From NCBI GenBank assembly GCA_003427395.1, contig BFEA01000011.1:6047972-6073972 (forward strand): a DNA stretch of 26,001 bases. Reading direction: 5' to 3'. The notes below the pieces were generated by a model, which saw only the letters and a program-made list of their open reading frames with translations, made no database searches and was not told the origin of the DNA. Source of the DNA: Chara braunii (Eukaryota > Streptophyta > Charophyceae > Charales > Characeae). Below, one piece after another: positions 25,209 to 26,001 of this stretch (the stretch's first letter is position 1; each line of letters starts with the position of its first letter). The position numbers were made by a program, and so were the translations under genes.

Positions 25209-26001
25209 TCATATCGACCCACTTGCACATAGCCAAAAGGCAAAGAGGCAAAGAAGAGAGGAAGGGAACAGCCAAATAAAACAGACAGAACAGAGGGCAA
25301 CAAAACAGAGGGCAACAAAACAGAGCTGCCCGGTAAACCGTAGGCAGAGAGGGAGAAGAGGACAACAAACGAGGGGCTGTGACAAACTGTTTCGTCGGAG
25401 TTTCACCGATATATATATCGTCACAAATAGAACTGCCCGGTAAACCGTAGGCAGAGAGAGAGAAGAGGACAACAAACGAGGGGCTGTGACAAACTGTTTC
25501 ATCGGAGTTTCATATATATATATATCGTCACAAATAGAACTGCCCGGTAAACCGTAGGCAGAGATTGAAGGGTTGGTGGATATGGCGGGAGGGGTGGTAG
25601 GAGTGGAAGCGGTCGGCGGGGGGGTGTTGCGAGAGGCGGCTGTGGAGGTTGGAGTGGTTTGCACTGTGGGGGTTGGAGTGGTTTGCATGGTGGTGACGAC
25701 CGTGATGGGGGGGGTGGTCCCTTCAAGCGTGGTGACGCGGTCGCATAAGGATGACATGTTGGCCTTTATGTCGTCGAGAGAGGTGGTGACGGAGGTTTGG
25801 AAGGTGTTGAGTGCGTGGAGGATGGCAGAGAGGTCGGGGGTGGCGGTGTTTGCTGGTGGTTGTTCGCCGGCGAGGTTGCGGGCGATGCTATCGACTGAGT
25901 CGGTGCGGATGTCAGACATGTTGATGGAGGATGCGGCCATGTCGGGGGAAGAGGGGGTGGAGGACGTGGCCTGAACGGGGGTGGAAGATGCAGCAGCAGC
26001 G
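25209..26001 (-). CDS. Gag-like or orphan N-terminal region, partial at the right edge
   Basis: A minus-strand frame is open from the window edge (26000) to 25209; the first internal ATG is at 25940, but Ala/Ser/Thr/Pro-rich sequence is already open upstream of it, so the real start may lie outside. From ATG 25940 the first 70 residues (SDIRTDSVDSIARNLAGEQ, then LSAILHALNTFQTSVTTSL and D-D-I-K-A-N-M-S-S-L-C-D-R-V) look like a coiled coil as in retroelement gag N-termini. Then comes Thr/Pro-rich linker. After about residue 125 the frame runs through a 107-bp tandem repeat whose period is not a multiple of three, so the C-terminal half is probably not original coding sequence. No protease or reverse transcriptase is visible here. 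Confidence 0.45.
   Translation of the reverse strand, partial: AAAASSTPVQATSSTPSSPDMAASSINMSDIRTDSVDSIARNLAGEQPPANTATPDLSAILHALNTFQTSVTTSLDDIKANMSSLCDRVTTLEGTTPPITVVTTMQTTPTPTVQTTPTSTAASRNTPPPTASTPTTPPAISTNPSISAYGLPGSSICDDIYIYETPMKQFVTAPRLLSSSLSLPTVYRAVLFVTIYISVKLRRNSLSQPLVCCPLLPLCLRFTGQLCFVALCFVALCSVCFIWLFPSSLLCLFAFWLCASGSI
25323..25570. repeat. 107-bp tandem repeat, 2.3 copies
   Basis: The word ctgcccggtaaaccgtaggc occurs at 25326, 25433 and 25540, each 107 bp apart, with the full unit also containing gacaacaaacgaggggctgt, gacaaactgtttc and a (TA)n tract ending atcgtcacaaata. Copies 1 and 2 are nearly identical, so the duplication is recent. A smaller duplication of agagggcaacaaaac sits at about 25290-25320. 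Confidence 0.95.

Noticed and set aside
1-26001. tRNA or rRNA genes
   Set aside because: Scanning for GGTTCRANNCC-type B boxes and conserved rRNA words gave only isolated partial matches (for example near 2221 and 18958) without the rest of the gene.

Overview
The window looks like repeat-dominated nuclear DNA of a plant-lineage eukaryote. It has GT-AG introns with matching phase, decayed LTR-retroelement fragments, a hAT-like DNA element, microsatellites and long gene-poor stretches, with no bacterial operon structure. The style of the reading frames (basic/acidic coiled-coil regions, Ulp1 protease, Ty3/gypsy integrase) reminds me of a charophyte alga such as Chara. That guess comes from memory of the style, not from a search.

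Left part (1-2640): few or no convincing genes but several tandem-repeat systems built on one CG-rich word related to GTCGTGTCGAACACGAC. An 18-bp array lies at 1-213. A four-monomer array of about 150-bp units, arranged as two 304-bp dimers, lies at 1950-2640.

Main gene block (2765-10583, + strand): a chain of long frames that read as one mobile-element-like or orphan gene system. In order they are: a basic then acidic protein with a nuclear-localisation-type cluster (2765-4035); a roughly 1000-residue protein with a ParB/sulfiredoxin-like domain followed by a methyltransferase-like fold whose catalytic motif is lost (4057-7256); a third protein (7316 onward) with a globular N-terminus and a long Gly/Ser/Thr-rich repeat region; and, after one well-supported intron, a Ulp1-type (C48) cysteine protease with all four catalytic positions intact (9819-10583). 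Frame changes near 3190, 6956 and 7257-7315 and in-frame stops at 4033, 7254 and 7820 interrupt the block, so it is either a partly decayed copy or uses introns or recoding I cannot resolve. The ParB-like + dead methyltransferase-like + Ulp1 combination is the most unusual thing in the window.

Middle (10584-18900): mostly non-genic, with a 92-bp tandem repeat, probable retroelement fragments on the minus strand (11.1 kb and 12.1-12.4 kb), a clear but broken Ty3/gypsy integrase on the minus strand (about 14330-15040, with its zinc finger duplicated in a 222-bp tandem repeat reaching 15383), and ATC-rich microsatellite DNA at 16.9-17.76 kb.

Right part (18900-26001): a possible promoter (CCAAT and TATA elements) ahead of an orphan frame at 19225; an orphan 179-codon frame at 20217-20756; a 1421-bp non-autonomous hAT-like element (21356-22776) inserted in one copy of a tandem repeat whose neighbouring copy serves as an empty site; a candidate small exon at 24110; a tRNA-iMet-like primer binding site at 25040; and, running off the right edge on the minus strand, a gag-like or orphan frame with a 107-bp repeat.
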